Below are positions 46,538 through 58,397 of a stretch of 64,000 bases of DNA, piece after piece. The translations under genes were made by a program, and so were the position numbers. The first letter of the stretch is position 1, and every line of letters begins with the position of its first letter. Origin of the DNA: Helicocarpus griseus UAMH5409 (Eukaryota; Ascomycota; Eurotiomycetes; Onygenales; Ajellomycetaceae); contig PDNB01000047.1 of NCBI GenBank assembly GCA_002573585.1, forward strand, positions 1 to 64,000, read 5' to 3'. The notes below the pieces were generated by a model. That model saw only the letters and a list, made by a program, of their open reading frames with translations. It was not told where the DNA came from and did no database searches.

Positions 46538-48091
46538 ATGGCATCGTCAATACCAATTTTCCGCAGTCTGGCTCCCCGCTTCGCACCGGAGTTCTTCACC
46601 TGCCGCCAATGCCTGCAGAAAGATGTCGCCAAACCATCGCGGAGGTGGATGAGCATTCTCCGCTCCCAGAATGCTCCTAGGCTAGCTACCTTTGCGCCTG
46701 CTCTCCGGAAACAGGCGCCCTTCTCGGTAGGAGGGCGGACGTTGTTTTCCTCCGCCGCGTGGAAACCCTTCAATGTTGATCCCAAATCCGAATCCGAATT
46801 CCCCGACATAAGCAGCAAGGCTGTCGCATACTGGCTACTAGGGAGCGCTGCGTCTGTCTTTGGCATCGTCGTCTTTGGGGGATTGACAAGACTTACGGAA
46901 TCGGGGTATGCCTTCACTCACTACAAGTTGTACTGTTTCAATTTGTCCAAAAGACAGTCCGCTAACATCCATACCAGATTGAGCATCACAGAATGGAAGC
47001 CCGTAACAGGCTCCTTACCCCCCTTCAACGACGACGACTGGGAATCCGAATTCGCAAAATACAGAAATTCACCCGAGTACAAAGTGCTAAATCCCAACAT
47101 GACCCTCTCCCAATTCAAATCCATCTACTACATGGAATGGATACACAGACAATGGGGCCGCTTCGTCGGCCTTTCCTTCGTCCTCCCCGCCGCCTTCTTC
47201 GTCGCTACCAAACGCGTTTCCAAACCCATGTCTTTCCGTCTCTTGGGGATTGCTGGTCTAATCGGCTTCCAAGGCTTCATTGGCTGGTGGATGGTCAAGT
47301 CCGGACTGAAAGACGACCTCTTCGCCCCCGGCAGCCATCCCCGCGTTAGCCAGTACCGACTCACCGCGCACCTGGGTGCCGCCTTTCTCTGCTATGTCTT
47401 TATGCTCTGGAACGGCCTCGCAATCCTCCGCTCACACAAGCTTCTCAATACAGCAGAGGTTAGCAAAGATATCCTCAGCACATTCCGCCGCCCAGAACTA
47501 AGCGTCTTCCGCAAATCCGTCGCCGGCCTCGGCCTCCTCGTCTTCGCCACAGCCATGACCGGCGGCCTTGTCGCCGGTCTCGATGCGGGGCTCATCTACA
47601 ACGAGTTTCCCTATATGGGTGAAGGCTTTGCGCCGCCCAAATCCGAACTTTTCTCTGCCCACTACTCGCGCCTGGCGGACAAGTCTGACCTGTGGTGGCG
47701 CAATATGCTCGAGAACCCGTCGCTGGTCCAGCTGAACCACCGTATCATGGCTCTGACTACCTTCTCATCTGTGATGGGCCTGTGGGCATATTCACGCTTC
47801 TCAAAGAATGTTACCAGCATGCTGACCCAAAACGCTAAGAGGGCCGTGCATGGAGTTGTGGGCTTCACCTTCCTGCAGGCTTCCCTGGGCATTTCCACGC
47901 TCGTGTACCTGGTCCCAACCCATCTGGCCTCGGCACACCAAGCAGGTAGCTTGATGCTGCTGACGTGGGTGCTTGTGCTGGGCAGCAGGATTTGGCATCC
48001 ATCGCGTACGATGCAGTTCCTGTCCAGGATGTCCAAGGCATCCAAGACTGCCAATGCCGCCAACAGAGTGAAGTCTCCTATTAACCAATAG
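46538..48091 (+). CDS. cox15: Heme A synthase (Cox15)
   Basis: Mitochondrial inner-membrane enzyme that converts heme O to heme A for cytochrome c oxidase. Exons 46538-46905 and 46978-48091 (1,482 nt, 493 aa). The N-terminus is an Arg-rich targeting sequence (MASSIPIFRSLAPRFAP). Heme-ligand His residues are visible in MEWIHRQWGR, LTAHLGAAF, LNHRIMA and SAHQAGS, each within a predicted membrane helix; GGLTRLTESGLSITEWKPV spans the splice. GLDAGLIYNEFPYMG is a further family signature. The intron (72 bp) is a multiple of three without a stop, so retention would insert 24 residues. Confidence 0.97.
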   Translation: MASSIPIFRSLAPRFAPEFFTCRQCLQKDVAKPSRRWMSILRSQNAPRLATFAPALRKQAPFSVGGRTLFSSAAWKPFNVDPKSESEFPDISSKAVAYWLLGSAASVFGIVVFGGLTRLTESGYAFTHYKLYCFNLSKRQSANIHTRLSITEWKPVTGSLPPFNDDDWESEFAKYRNSPEYKVLNPNMTLSQFKSIYYMEWIHRQWGRFVGLSFVLPAAFFVATKRVSKPMSFRLLGIAGLIGFQGFIGWWMVKSGLKDDLFAPGSHPRVSQYRLTAHLGAAFLCYVFMLWNGLAILRSHKLLNTAEVSKDILSTFRRPELSVFRKSVAGLGLLVFATAMTGGLVAGLDAGLIYNEFPYMGEGFAPPKSELFSAHYSRLADKSDLWWRNMLENPSLVQLNHRIMALTTFSSVMGLWAYSRFSKNVTSMLTQNAKRAVHGVVGFTFLQASLGISTLVYLVPTHLASAHQAGSLMLLTWVLVLGSRIWHPSRTMQFLSRMSKASKTANAANRVKSPINQ

Positions 48092-49301
48092 GCAGCCTGT
48101 CATCTAAACCGAATATCAGCGGACGAGCATTTCTTTCTTTCTTGACCCTTTATAAGTTGTATTTCTAGACTCATTTATTCATACCCATCTCCACTTGCTC
48201 TTGGTTTTGGTACCCCGACGGCCATCCCACCACCTACCTGTATCATTATATTTAGCGGCCCGTGAGCGTTCGGGTTGCTCTCTTCCTGTATCTAACCTCT
48301 ATCTACTTGTCTATACATAATCCGCTATTGGGCCCTCTTCACTGATGCCAGGTAGCATTTCTACCTACTAAATATATCACGAAACGTCACTCAACTCCGG
48401 CGCTTTTTGGCACAGTTGGGCCTAGTCAATCTCGTCGTACATATTCCCTGCTAATGTACACCCTCACTTCTTCTCCCCTTCCCGGATAGACACACGGGAA
48501 TGGATCTTCGTATTATAAACAATATCCATCACTGCAGGTAATTTGTTCAATGGTGGTACATATTTTTCATTCAATGAACTACTAGCAGCGGCTGTTGTAC
48601 ATGCTAGGAAAAGGAAACATGAAGACGAGTGGTCCCGGAAAAAGAAGCAGATGAAAGCGGTCATTACAAATCGTATCTCCGTACGGTGAGCAGATGCTGA
48701 ACACAAAGTAATAAAACAGTAAGAGAAGCAAAAAGGAATTCCCTGAGATATTTGCTGTCTCTTACAGCGTGGAAGATTTCAGAAAGGACGAGAGACATTT
48801 GACAAAACACAGTGGCAACAGGAAAACAGCAAGCAGATGCTAGAAGAACGACATTTGACAACAACAACAAGTTTACATTTGGGGAAATGGAGTCAAGAGG
48901 CATATACTGAATATCACACAAGACAATACAGATTGGGAAAAAGGGAAACAGACAGATGTGCTGAGAACAGGATGAAAAAAGGGGTAAGAGGTATCAGCAT
49001 ACAAAGCAGAATAAAGAGAAAGCAGACAAAAAGTCATTCCTTTCAGATCTCTTTCAGATAGGCCTCTCTCTTATTTGACATAGAAGTCAGATAGGCAGAC
49101 AGACAGACAATGCTCCTTTCCAAGCATAAATAATATTATACTCATGGAACAAGCATAGATCAACCTCAGATTGTCTTGCGTGGCTGGGACAGAAGCCTCA
49201 ACCGCATCATAGCACATAGCACTCACATCATTGTTTATACCTCATCCTCACCTCCTCCTCACCATCAACTCTTTCCCTTCCTCACTCAACATCACCTCCA
49301 T
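48092..49301. other. Convergent intergenic region
   Basis: 3' flanks of cox15 and the 49302 gene, about 1.2 kb. Frames around 48464-49061 are Lys/Thr-rich and motif-free. Confidence 0.5.
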
Positions 49302-50933
49302 TTAGTGATAAGACAACTCCCTGCCCACCCCATCCTCATCACTATTGCCAGCCTGCACAAACGGCCCAAACCGCTGCTGCTCCCTAGCCTCGTCCTCACC
49401 CCCATCAACATCCTCATCCTCCCGCTTCCGCTTCTGGGGAGTAGCAGCAGCAACAGAAGGAAGGGAAGGTAGGGGAAAGGGAGAAGAAACGGGTGGTGAC
49501 AGCTGACGCATCGTCTGCGCTGCCTCAGCTTCCCCATCAGCGGTCGGAGGGGGCGACATGGACATCATGTATGGCGCAATCCGGTTACCGCGTTTGCGAA
49601 TTCGTTCCTGGCAGGCGAGATAGTACTCGTGGAAGGCTGTGATGGTGTCGTTGGGGCCGACAGGGACGAAGAGGGGGGAGTCGTCATGGACGCCCCGGGG
49701 GCGACGGGGGCGACGCGGTGGTCCAGGTGGCGGGGCATGTGAGGGTGTACGCGGTGGTGTCTGAGTTGGCTGCATAGTGGTCTTGGTTGGGGAGAGAGTG
49801 GTGTTCCCGAATACGATTCCTGCAGCGTGGATGAGGGCGTCGATGCCTTCGCGCATATCAGAGGCTAGATCGCTATAATACAGGTTGTCTTCCGTGGCAG
49901 TGTTGGCAGTGGCGCCCTGGCTGCTCAGTTGCACTTCGCTTTCGTCGTCACTGATTATCTCGATGGTGTCGTCACGGTCACGATATGCCTGGTCATCATA
50001 ACTCACTGCGGTGACGTTGTTGTATGGGATGTTGCGAGAAGCAGAACGGTCTCGACGAGCCGTGCCACGCACACGCAAGTTTTCATTTTGCGGCAGCCCC
50101 GTTGAACCCTCGTCATCTCCAGCAACAGACTCTTCGGAGGTACTGCTGTAGATGTGCAAGGGGGCAAAGGCGTCTCCCGTCTGAGGAGAACGGAAGGGGA
50201 TGTCCAGATCAAGGGTGCTGCTGCGAGGCACAGAAGGGGATGGTGCATAGTGATCACGCATCGAACGCAACACAGCGGCGCCTTCTTCATCAGAGTCATG
50301 AATGCTTATGACTTCGGGTTTCTCATCGTCGGAAATGACCACAACTTCGCGGTTGCCAGCCTGGCCACTCTCAGGGGTCTCAGACATGACTACATCCTCC
50401 TTTTCCACCTCCTCATCGTCGTATTCATCCTCATCGACAGCATTAGGATCAAACACAGGCCCGGTAAACTTCCTAGTGACGGCATGGTACCCACCACTCC
50501 CACGCATCCAACATGGCATGCAGATCTGGAAACCACATGTCGTGCAGCGACGCAGCGTCGACTTGTTGTGGTTGTTGCATTTGTCACACTTTGCCGTGTG
50601 TATGACTATCTCTTTGAAAACGGAGTGCGAAACTGGTACATTTTCAGTTGTGATATAAGCAGGTGGTGACGGCTTGCTTGCTGCTTGATCGACGGCCATG
50701 GAGTTTGCGGAAGACGGACCCAAATGGGTGACCCCCTGACGGGGTGCCTGGCTTGGAAGATCAATGCTGGGAGGCTGATCAGGACTGGCAGGCGGTGGAG
50801 ATAGTGAAGCAGACGTGCTGCTGGGTGCGTAATCTGGAGATACTTCTCCGGCTGCTTGGGGGGAATCATCGTTTGGAGATGGGGGTGGTTCTGAGGAGCC
50901 CCTCAGGGTGGAGGAGTCGTTTGCTGATTCCAT
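49302..50933 (-). CDS. Acidic zinc-binding protein of unknown function
   Basis: Single exon, 543 aa. One conserved-looking module near residues 113-140 has Cys pairs spaced as in a zinc finger: CDKCNNHNKSTLRRCTTC, then ICMPCW. Around it the protein is disordered: Pro/Ser-rich N-terminus, several acidic runs (VDEDEYDDEEVEKED), and VISDDE / EIISDDESEV segments that resemble SUMO-interaction motifs. A Lys/Arg-rich KKR-like stretch (PQKRKREDED) near the C-terminus may be a nuclear signal. A nuclear, chromatin- or SUMO-related role is a guess. The C-terminal half of the coding strand is G-rich. Confidence 0.72.
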   Translation of the reverse strand: MESANDSSTLRGSSEPPPSPNDDSPQAAGEVSPDYAPSSTSASLSPPPASPDQPPSIDLPSQAPRQGVTHLGPSSANSMAVDQAASKPSPPAYITTENVPVSHSVFKEIVIHTAKCDKCNNHNKSTLRRCTTCGFQICMPCWMRGSGGYHAVTRKFTGPVFDPNAVDEDEYDDEEVEKEDVVMSETPESGQAGNREVVVISDDEKPEVISIHDSDEEGAAVLRSMRDHYAPSPSVPRSSTLDLDIPFRSPQTGDAFAPLHIYSSTSEESVAGDDEGSTGLPQNENLRVRGTARRDRSASRNIPYNNVTAVSYDDQAYRDRDDTIEIISDDESEVQLSSQGATANTATEDNLYYSDLASDMREGIDALIHAAGIVFGNTTLSPTKTTMQPTQTPPRTPSHAPPPGPPRRPRRPRGVHDDSPLFVPVGPNDTITAFHEYYLACQERIRKRGNRIAPYMMSMSPPPTADGEAEAAQTMRQLSPPVSSPFPLPSLPSVAAATPQKRKREDEDVDGGEDEAREQQRFGPFVQAGNSDEDGVGRELSYH

Positions 50934-52803
50934 GGTGCCAAACTGTTGACCAAGTGGCTTTTGGAAGCGAGTTTGCTCTGTGGATCTTGTGTTTATTGCA
51001 GAAAGAATAAAGTGGTGGAGGATAGGGGGTTGAAAGGGGTAGAAACAAGTTTGTTCTTGCTTAAGGGGGTGGGATTTGTGCGAGACGCGTCCAGTGTTGA
51101 AAGGGTTGTTGTTGTTCAGTCAGAAACAACTTTGTGTGAATAGATGGGGTTGAGAACAAGCAGATAGTAGCAGGCTGGCCTGACAACAAGGACCAGATAC
51201 CAGACAACCAAAGAAAGCCAGGAAGATGTCCAGGGCCATTCACTGTTGACCATGTAGGAACAATGTAGTTGTGTGCCACCTAGGAGAAGGGGCTGGAACA
51301 AGCAAAGGCAGACAAGCAAATGGCCTTCTTGGTTTCCAGGGGATCAAAGGATCAAACGCAAGCCAAAGCACCAGAGAGAAAGCAACAGAAGAAAATAAGA
51401 CTGTCACCAGCAGCTGAACTGCACGGCATAAGTCTATATCCCAGAGCGTTTCGTGAGGTTTCGTGGGATATCCTGCCAAATCCCCTATCCGCGGCCAGAT
51501 ACCCTACGGTCGATACGAGAAACGACGAGAGCGACAAGCCTCTTCCCCAGCCTATACTCCTGAACAGAGGGGAGATTGAAGTCAAATATCTCGATTATAG
51601 ATGACGTCGCTGGAAAAAGCAGATTGATGAAATGTACAGGGGAACTATCAGGAAGTTCTGTTATCCTTCCCCGTACGTGAAGCAGGCAGACAGCCAGTAA
51701 TAAAAAGGGGAAAACAAACGTCAAATCAGTATCGCGAAAAAACTGATACTCGACGATGTCACCAGTAGCTAAATAAAAAGAGGGTAGTAGTCATAAGCTA
51801 GTGAGTAGTAAGGCACCACTGTTGGTTGGTAGATGAAACGGCTCTTCTTTCTTCGCCGGCGATAAAGATAAAATGATAAGTGGATACGAAAAGTAGGGAG
51901 TTAACGATCGCGATGGTATTAAGAAGGATGAAGAAAGCCCGTCCACCATGTAAACCGCTGCTTAAGTATGAAAGGCTGCGTGCGTATTCACACAAATTGA
52001 CTCTTACGAATGGATGCGTCCGTATGGCGGTGGTGATGGCCGTTGTCTGTTATGTTGCTGTTTGTCTAGTTTTGCTATGGGAATTTGCGCAGGCGAGTGA
52101 CAAGCTAAGAGTCATATATCCCCACGGCGCGGGAAAGAGAAAGAGAAGGGGAAGGTGTGATGGGTATATTGTGAATGGAGGAGAGGGGGGTATATCATGG
52201 ATACAATAAGTGTCCCATTGGTAGGTTGTTTTGTTCCTTCTTTAGATATCATTGGGATGTTAAGGGGATATATTTAAGAGAAAGGAGCAATCAAAGAAGG
52301 TATTCGAGCTCTTATTCCTATTCTTTTGATATCGTTGGCCATGGGCTTCATCGTCTTTCTTACGAACGCAGACGACAATGGGGACGGGGAAAAGTTCAAG
52401 GGGTAGAAAAGAGACAAAGCCGAAGGAACTGTTGGGAGAACCCGGTTCCCCGGTTGGAGAAAAGAGGAGAAGAATAATGAAACGGGAATAAACTGTTTTA
52501 TCGCCCTTTTTATATGTGGCCGTCTTATAGCCGTAGGTCGTACATAGAGAACGGGTGAGATATTTCTAAGAGAGCTTAGAAACTGCAGGAGATAAAAAGT
52601 GAAATCCCACGCCAACGCAAGGGAGCCTTTGAATGATTGACTTCTATTCAAACCTATAAAATTCTTCGTCCATACTCCGTCTCAAAATAGTCATCATTCA
52701 TAAATCAAAACATCCCATCTAACTCTAGAACATTTATTTGTGTGCTAAATTACGTATGTCAGCATCAGTCAATTCACCAGGATGCTTATAGAATAGCAAA
52801 ACG
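50934..52803. other. Gene-free stretch of about 1.9 kb
   Basis: Long upstream region of the zinc-binding protein gene and 3' flank of the lysyl-tRNA synthetase gene. Purine-rich blocks occur around 52130-52200 and 52370-52480. Small frames on both strands lack motifs. A last small exon of the synthetase could end at 52734. Confidence 0.45.
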
Positions 52804-54703
52804 TCAGGCTAGGTAAGACTTACGAATTCCCTCCTCAGGAGATGGCTCAATCCCCACAACCTCAGCCGCCAACTTCTCGTCCTTGGCACCAGCACTCTTA
52901 TCCTCCTTCATGAATGGGAACGCCAGGACCTCCTTGATACTGTAGTTATCCGTCAAGAACATGACCAGACGGTCAATGCCCATACCCCATCCACCGGTGG
53001 GTGGCAGACCGTATTCCAAGCTCGTGCAGAAGTTCTCATCAATCATTTGCGCCTCATCGTCACCCTGCGCCTTCTGCTTGGCCTGCTCCTCGAACCGGAG
53101 ACGCTGGTCGAAGGGGTCGTTCAACTCAGTGTAGGCATTGACAATTTCCTTCTTGCACACAAAGGCCTCGAAGCGCTCGCAGAGACCGACGTTGCTGCGG
53201 TGGTATTTAGCAAGAGGGGACATCATTTGCGGATGACCAGTGATGAAAGTTGGGTTAATGCAGGTCTCCTCGATGAATTCACCGACGAGTTTGTCGAGCA
53301 TGCGCGCGTTGGTCTCGGGCGGGCTGCACTCGACGTTGACCTTCTTCAGGACCCGCTTGAGGAACTCGTTGGTTTCCTGGGTGTGCAGCTGGTCGCCTGG
53401 TGGGAACTTCTCACCAGTGGCTTCCTCGAGGGCGGGTATCATTTCGATTCTCTTCCAGGGAGCCTTCCAGTTGACCTTGTACTCCTCGCCGGTCACCGTG
53501 TGGAAGGTGGTCTCGTAGCCGCCGGTGATGTGCTTGACGAGCCCAGAGACAAGCTCCTCGGTAGTGTTCATGATATCGTAGACGTCAGCGTAGGCCCAGT
53601 AGAATTCACAAGTGGTGAATTCGGGGTTATGAGTAAGATCAATGCCTTCGTTGCGGAACTGGCGGCCCATTTCGTAGACACGCTCCAAACCACCGACAAT
53701 CAACATCTTGAGGTAAAGCTCGGGAGCGATACGCATGAACATGTCCATGTTCAAGTCGTTATGGTGGGTAACGAATGGTTTAGCGGTAGCACCACCAGCA
53801 ATCGAGTTCATCATGGGAGTCTCCACCTCAACGAAATCGCGCTCATCAAAGAAGCGACGGATATAAGTAATCATCTTGGACCGGGTGACGAAGACATTCC
53901 GCGACTTGTCGTTCATGATCAAGTCTAGATACCGCTGTCTGTACCGCTGCTCCTGATCCCGCAAGCCATAATGCTCTGAGGGAATTTGGTGCAGGCACGG
54001 CGCGAGCAGCACAACCTCCTTGGCGAATATCGACAGCTCTCCATCCGGGCGGTTCTTGGGGGCAGTGCGGCCAGGGAAGCCAACAATGCCAATGATATCA
54101 CCTCTCCGCAGATGCTCATGCTGGGCCTCAAAGGAGACGTCTCCTGTCACATTCTGCGCCTGGCAGGCAACCTGGAACTTGACGCCTTCGGCGCGAACGT
54201 CGTAAAAGATCAACTTAGCGCCGGAGGAGCGCTTGGTGTAGATGCGTCCAGCAACGCGCACTTCCTGGTCCTTGAGCTGCTCGCCCTTCTGCAGCGACTC
54301 GTACTTCTTCAAGACCTCGCGTACATCGTCGTCGACCTGGAACTTGTGGGGGTATGGGTTGGGGTCCTTGGTCTGTCGGAGCTTGTTGACTCGTCCGCTT
54401 CGGATCTCGAAGTATTGCTATATGTTGGCAACAGGACAGATGGTCAGTCTTAAGTGCTAATTCCTCACTGATCTCTAAAGTCTTGTGAAAAGGGAAACCC
54501 ACATTAGGCGTCAAATTGCTCTCCTCCTCCTCAGCATTGGCCTTCTTCTCCGCCTTGGGGGGTGCAGCGGCGGCCTTTTCCTTCTTCTCAGCCTCCTTCT
54601 GGCGCAGCTTCTGTCTCTTCTTCAATTCGGACTTAGAGACCCGCTCACCGGTGACTTCGTCCAGGTGCAAGTTTGCGACGGCATCAGCGGCTGATTCGGC
54701 CAT
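52804..54703 (-). CDS. Lysyl-tRNA synthetase, cytosolic type
   Basis: Class II aminoacyl-tRNA synthetase that charges tRNA-Lys. Exons 54703-54503 and 54417-52804 (1,815 nt, 604 aa). The N-terminal Lys/Glu-rich helix (SKSELKKRQKLRQKEAEKKE) is the eukaryotic tRNA-binding extension. Next comes an OB-fold (VRVAGRIYTKRSSGAKLIFY). Motif 2 lies in GRQFRNEGIDLTHNPEFTTC and motif 3 in GWGMGIDRLVMFLTDN. There is no mitochondrial presequence. The ending is uncertain: either GIRKSYLA and a stop at 52804, or splicing at the GTAAGT in GI(R) to CACACAAATAA, giving GIPHK with a stop at 52734. Confidence 0.95.
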
Positions 54704-55649
54704 TGCGGTGATTGTAGGCCGTGGGGGAGGGGATAAGAAGCGGGGTCGTGTGGTGGTTGTTTGCTGGAGAAGTCCGCAGGGAACCAGGTAGAGTCCAGCT
54801 GTTTGCAGAACTTCTTCAATTAGGGTCAATGACTTTGGGAGCAATCAATTGCGGGCTGAGAAAAGACCCCTTTGTGCCAAAGAGCGGGTTTGGGTTGGTG
54901 GGGGAGTTGGAGTTTGTTTTTTTGGAGGGGTTGAATTGGTGTTGGCGTTGGATGACTCAAGAAAATTTCACCCTCGCTTTTTTTTCTGCGGCCCTATCCA
55001 TAGACAGACAGACATATTTGTTTAACGCAGGGCTAGCACAGACAGCTCTATGGATGACTCACTAGCAATATTGATTCGATTCTTACGAGTAAATGGAGGA
55101 CTACTCATTATTTCTTTTAACTAAGGATCAACGAAATCTCCTAGATGACCGCGCTTCGGAAGCCCAAAAGCCCTAATCATTGGAGATTTTGCAGAGTCAC
55201 TATATCGAAGAGTAGGCAAACAGCAGTAGAGAGCGCAGCCAGCTAATGAGAGATTGTGGCTTTGTAGATAGAAAGGTTCCTGTCTGGCACACGAGTAACG
55301 CTCCGTAATGTATCACAGCTAGCTATCCAACAGCTCTATCACATTGTCTTCCCGCAGAAGAGCCATACAAAATGGTATAGACAGCAGCCTCAGCACAGGA
55401 TACCAAGAACCCCACCCCAGTCCATCTAACTTGGAGAACCAGATCTCAAAACATAATAAATCCACAGTACATGGTCCCGGTAGATTCCGCGGTAACAGGG
55501 TGCAGCGTCGGAGAAGAAAAACGAACCCAAGCGGGAGTGAAGTCTAGCACAGAATAGCTAGAACTTAGTGAAAAGAAACATCAACCTACCATCGGGAGCA
55601 GCTAATCACCCTCCCCCAAATACTACACGACTCACATAGGCGCGATGTT
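54704..55649. other. Intergenic region, KRS promoter / dynamin-like 3' flank
   Basis: Between the start of the lysyl-tRNA synthetase gene and the stop codon of the dynamin-like gene. No coding signal beyond shadows. Confidence 0.5.
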
Positions 55650-58397
55650 TCAGGCGGTATCAAGCATCATGGAATCAGTCACATCCGCGTCTTCAACAGT
55701 CTTCAAAGAATCCATCGCCTTTCTGAGCTTCTCTTGCTCTCGTTTCAATTCGCGGCGACGCATTTGGCGCTCGGGGTCCTCGACCATTAGTTCCAGGCAC
55801 CGTTCAGAAGCTGCTCACAGTGTATGAATCAGTCGCATGTAATGAACAAACATACAGTCAACGAGAACCAATAGCAATCACACATCTAGGCTATATGAAG
55901 GATGTAAAACGTACCGTTGTCGCCCTTTATTCCTAGTTCCTCGATAATGGCCGACCGGAGCTCGCTGTCGCACTTGAGGAACAACTTTGTATGAACACTT
56001 TGGCACAAGGTATCCACGAACCGACAACTGGCAATGTCGTAATAGGCCCTAGATGCCTAGGTAATGAAGCTGCGTCAATGGAAGAACATGAGAGCTAGTA
56101 GATGTAGTGAAAAAGAATGCCATACCGCCATTATCTCAATTTCCCTAGAAAATTCATCTTCCCCCATCTCAGCGTCCGTGATGTCTTTCTTGCCGTTGAT
56201 GGTGTCTCCGCGTTCCTCCAAGAACCGCGCCACTCTGCATTGCTGGCGTTTAGCCTTGAGCACGTCATGGGCTTCTTTTTGGGCACGCTGGAAAGTTGCC
56301 TTGGCAAGGGTGAAGGGCTTTGTGCGCTCGACTTGGTAAGATTCGGTGGTAAAAAGCATATGCTCGTGCTTCAATCTCCGCAAAAAACTGAGTATGATGT
56401 CCATTAATTTTCCATAGAGTGCCGTCCGTTGATACGTGGAAAATATTTGATCCAATTTCTCCAGGAGGAAACATTGCATAAGATCGTAGGTGGCAGCCAG
56501 GAACTCCTCCATTGGTTGATCCCAGTGCATAACACTACGTTTGTTCATGGTCTCGACTGCAAAAGGATTGACAAGACCAGGGACTCCGGATGCGTAAGTA
56601 TCAGTGCTGATCTCTCTGATTTCTTCCAGAGTAAATACTTTGACAGGCCCTATGAAATACGTTTGATTAGTGATGACGACACATAGTTAAAGGCTAGAGC
56701 ATATGTTACGAACCCGTGAACCCACTGAAGTGCTCAGTCACATAAGGGTTTCGGCTCGCCTTTGGTCCACTCGATACACTCGACGGAGGTGGTGTCCTCA
56801 TCACCTGTCTCTTGACAGTTGATTCGGGTTCGATCGTTCCCGCTTTTCGTTTATTTGGTGATGGGCGGGTCTCGGTGATTTCCAAATCGTCGTCCAGGCT
56901 AATCGACATGCGGTGATCCGGCTTTCTGGGCAGAAACTTCTCCACGAGGGCACCTGTCTTCATCGTGGGTCTAGTAATGAGAAGGCTTCGTTGAAAATCC
57001 CCAGCTATCTTCATCCAAAGTTTCTGAAGGGGGTAGTCTGAGCCGTCTGAACTGCTAGTTGTGCGAGATCGGATAGCATCGTTGAATTCGGTCAGTAACT
57101 CAGATAGAACGAATTGGATCCCGTCGGTGGGAGGATCAGGAAGATTCATTAGCTCATTTTCAACTTGCAGGGCTCGAATTTGGATTTGGCTGATTATTTC
57201 AGGCAGACTATGCTCAATTTGCTGTTTCAGCAATCTTGAAAGGGCCATTTGCAACTTCCGCGTCCCGAACCTATCGCTGTGTTCTGACAATTCGTTTCGC
57301 CAAGGCCCAGTGCTGAAAAAATCCTCTTCTTCTTCCCGGGCTTGAGCATGCTCGACCTGGGGGTTGGGGTTATTTCGGATCACGTAGTAACTGTGGCCAA
57401 CAGCAAACTTCTCACCGCGGAGGATCTCTTTCCACTGTTCGTAGCCCTCGCCATAGCCTATTCGATCGGGCTTGGTAAGAACCCCTAAAGTCCTAGAAGT
57501 CGCTTTGACTTCTCTGATGATCCTAGCAGCGCTAGAATTCGTGGCGTCGTCGGTCATGGGAAGCGTGAGGAGAACAGTGCAGCTACTCGTTGAGATATAC
57601 TGCTTGACGAGATTTTCAACAAGAGTAACCAAGTACTTCTCGTCGTCAACCTCTGCAACATTGATAACACCCGGGAGGTCATAGAAGGAGAGGTTGGGGA
57701 AATGGGGGGCAGAAATGTCAAGTCGGACAACGTTGGGGGAAAACTTGACCTGGGTAGCCTCGCTTGTGCCGAGATTTTGGCCAGGGATGTAATCTTCGAA
57801 CGAAGATGAAGGATTCAGGGTAGCCAGCTGGGCCCACTTGAGCGCCTCTTGGACGTCAGCCTTGTCAGTCACAGTTATAAATGGGATACTCTCAGGATCT
57901 TGGTCGATCCATGGGCCTAAACCCTTCCCTTTTCCTCCACGTTTCGTAAGGTGGCTGCTGTAAATATATTTCTTCATTAGGAATATCTTGCAGGTCCATG
58001 GAGAGTCGGGCTGATCGGAGTCGGAAAGATTTATTTCGAGAGGGCAACGGGTACAACAGCCAGCGCTTCTAGGAACCTTGATCTCACTCATACCCTCAAT
58101 CAAAGAGCTCTTTCCGGTGCTTTGATCACCAACCACACAGATTTTTGGGAGGGGCAGTTTATGGTTTTCGATGCCAAGGTGACGTAGGTCCTGGATCTTC
58201 TTGACTAGGGCTTTCATCTTTTTTGATATTTGGTCGATAGAATCGTTCCCCTCAACGATCGAGGGAGAGCTCTCACCAATTGTTGCTAGAAGAGACATGT
58301 CTGTTAGAGAGGGTGCATAGGTAGTCAAGATAGGAATTTACATACGCGGAGAGTCCGCAACAGGAGGGCTCCTAGCCCCGAGGTTGAACTGAGTCAT
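55650..58397 (-). CDS. Dynamin-like large GTPase
   Basis: Exons 58397-58346, 58300-56714, 56649-56126, 56056-55915 and 55810-55650 (2,466 nt, 821 aa). GTPase motifs: G1 GDQSTGKSS, G3 DLPG (in FYDLPGVINV), G4 TKPD (LGVLTKPDRIGYG). A stalk region follows, then a Ser/Pro/Lys-rich loop (about residues 500-550, including NKRKAGTIEPE). The C-terminal part fits the GTPase-effector domain (AYYDIASCRFVDTLCQSVHT, LRSAIIEELGIK) and a charged tail. It resembles the fungal Mx/dynamin-like family annotated as interferon-induced GTPase-like, not Dnm1 or Vps1. Role unknown; membrane remodelling is inferred. Confidence 0.92.

Noticed and set aside
53047..53928. 293-codon open frame on the plus strand inside the lysyl-tRNA synthetase gene
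   Set aside because: Exactly antisense to conserved class II synthetase motifs; its composition follows from the codons on the other strand.
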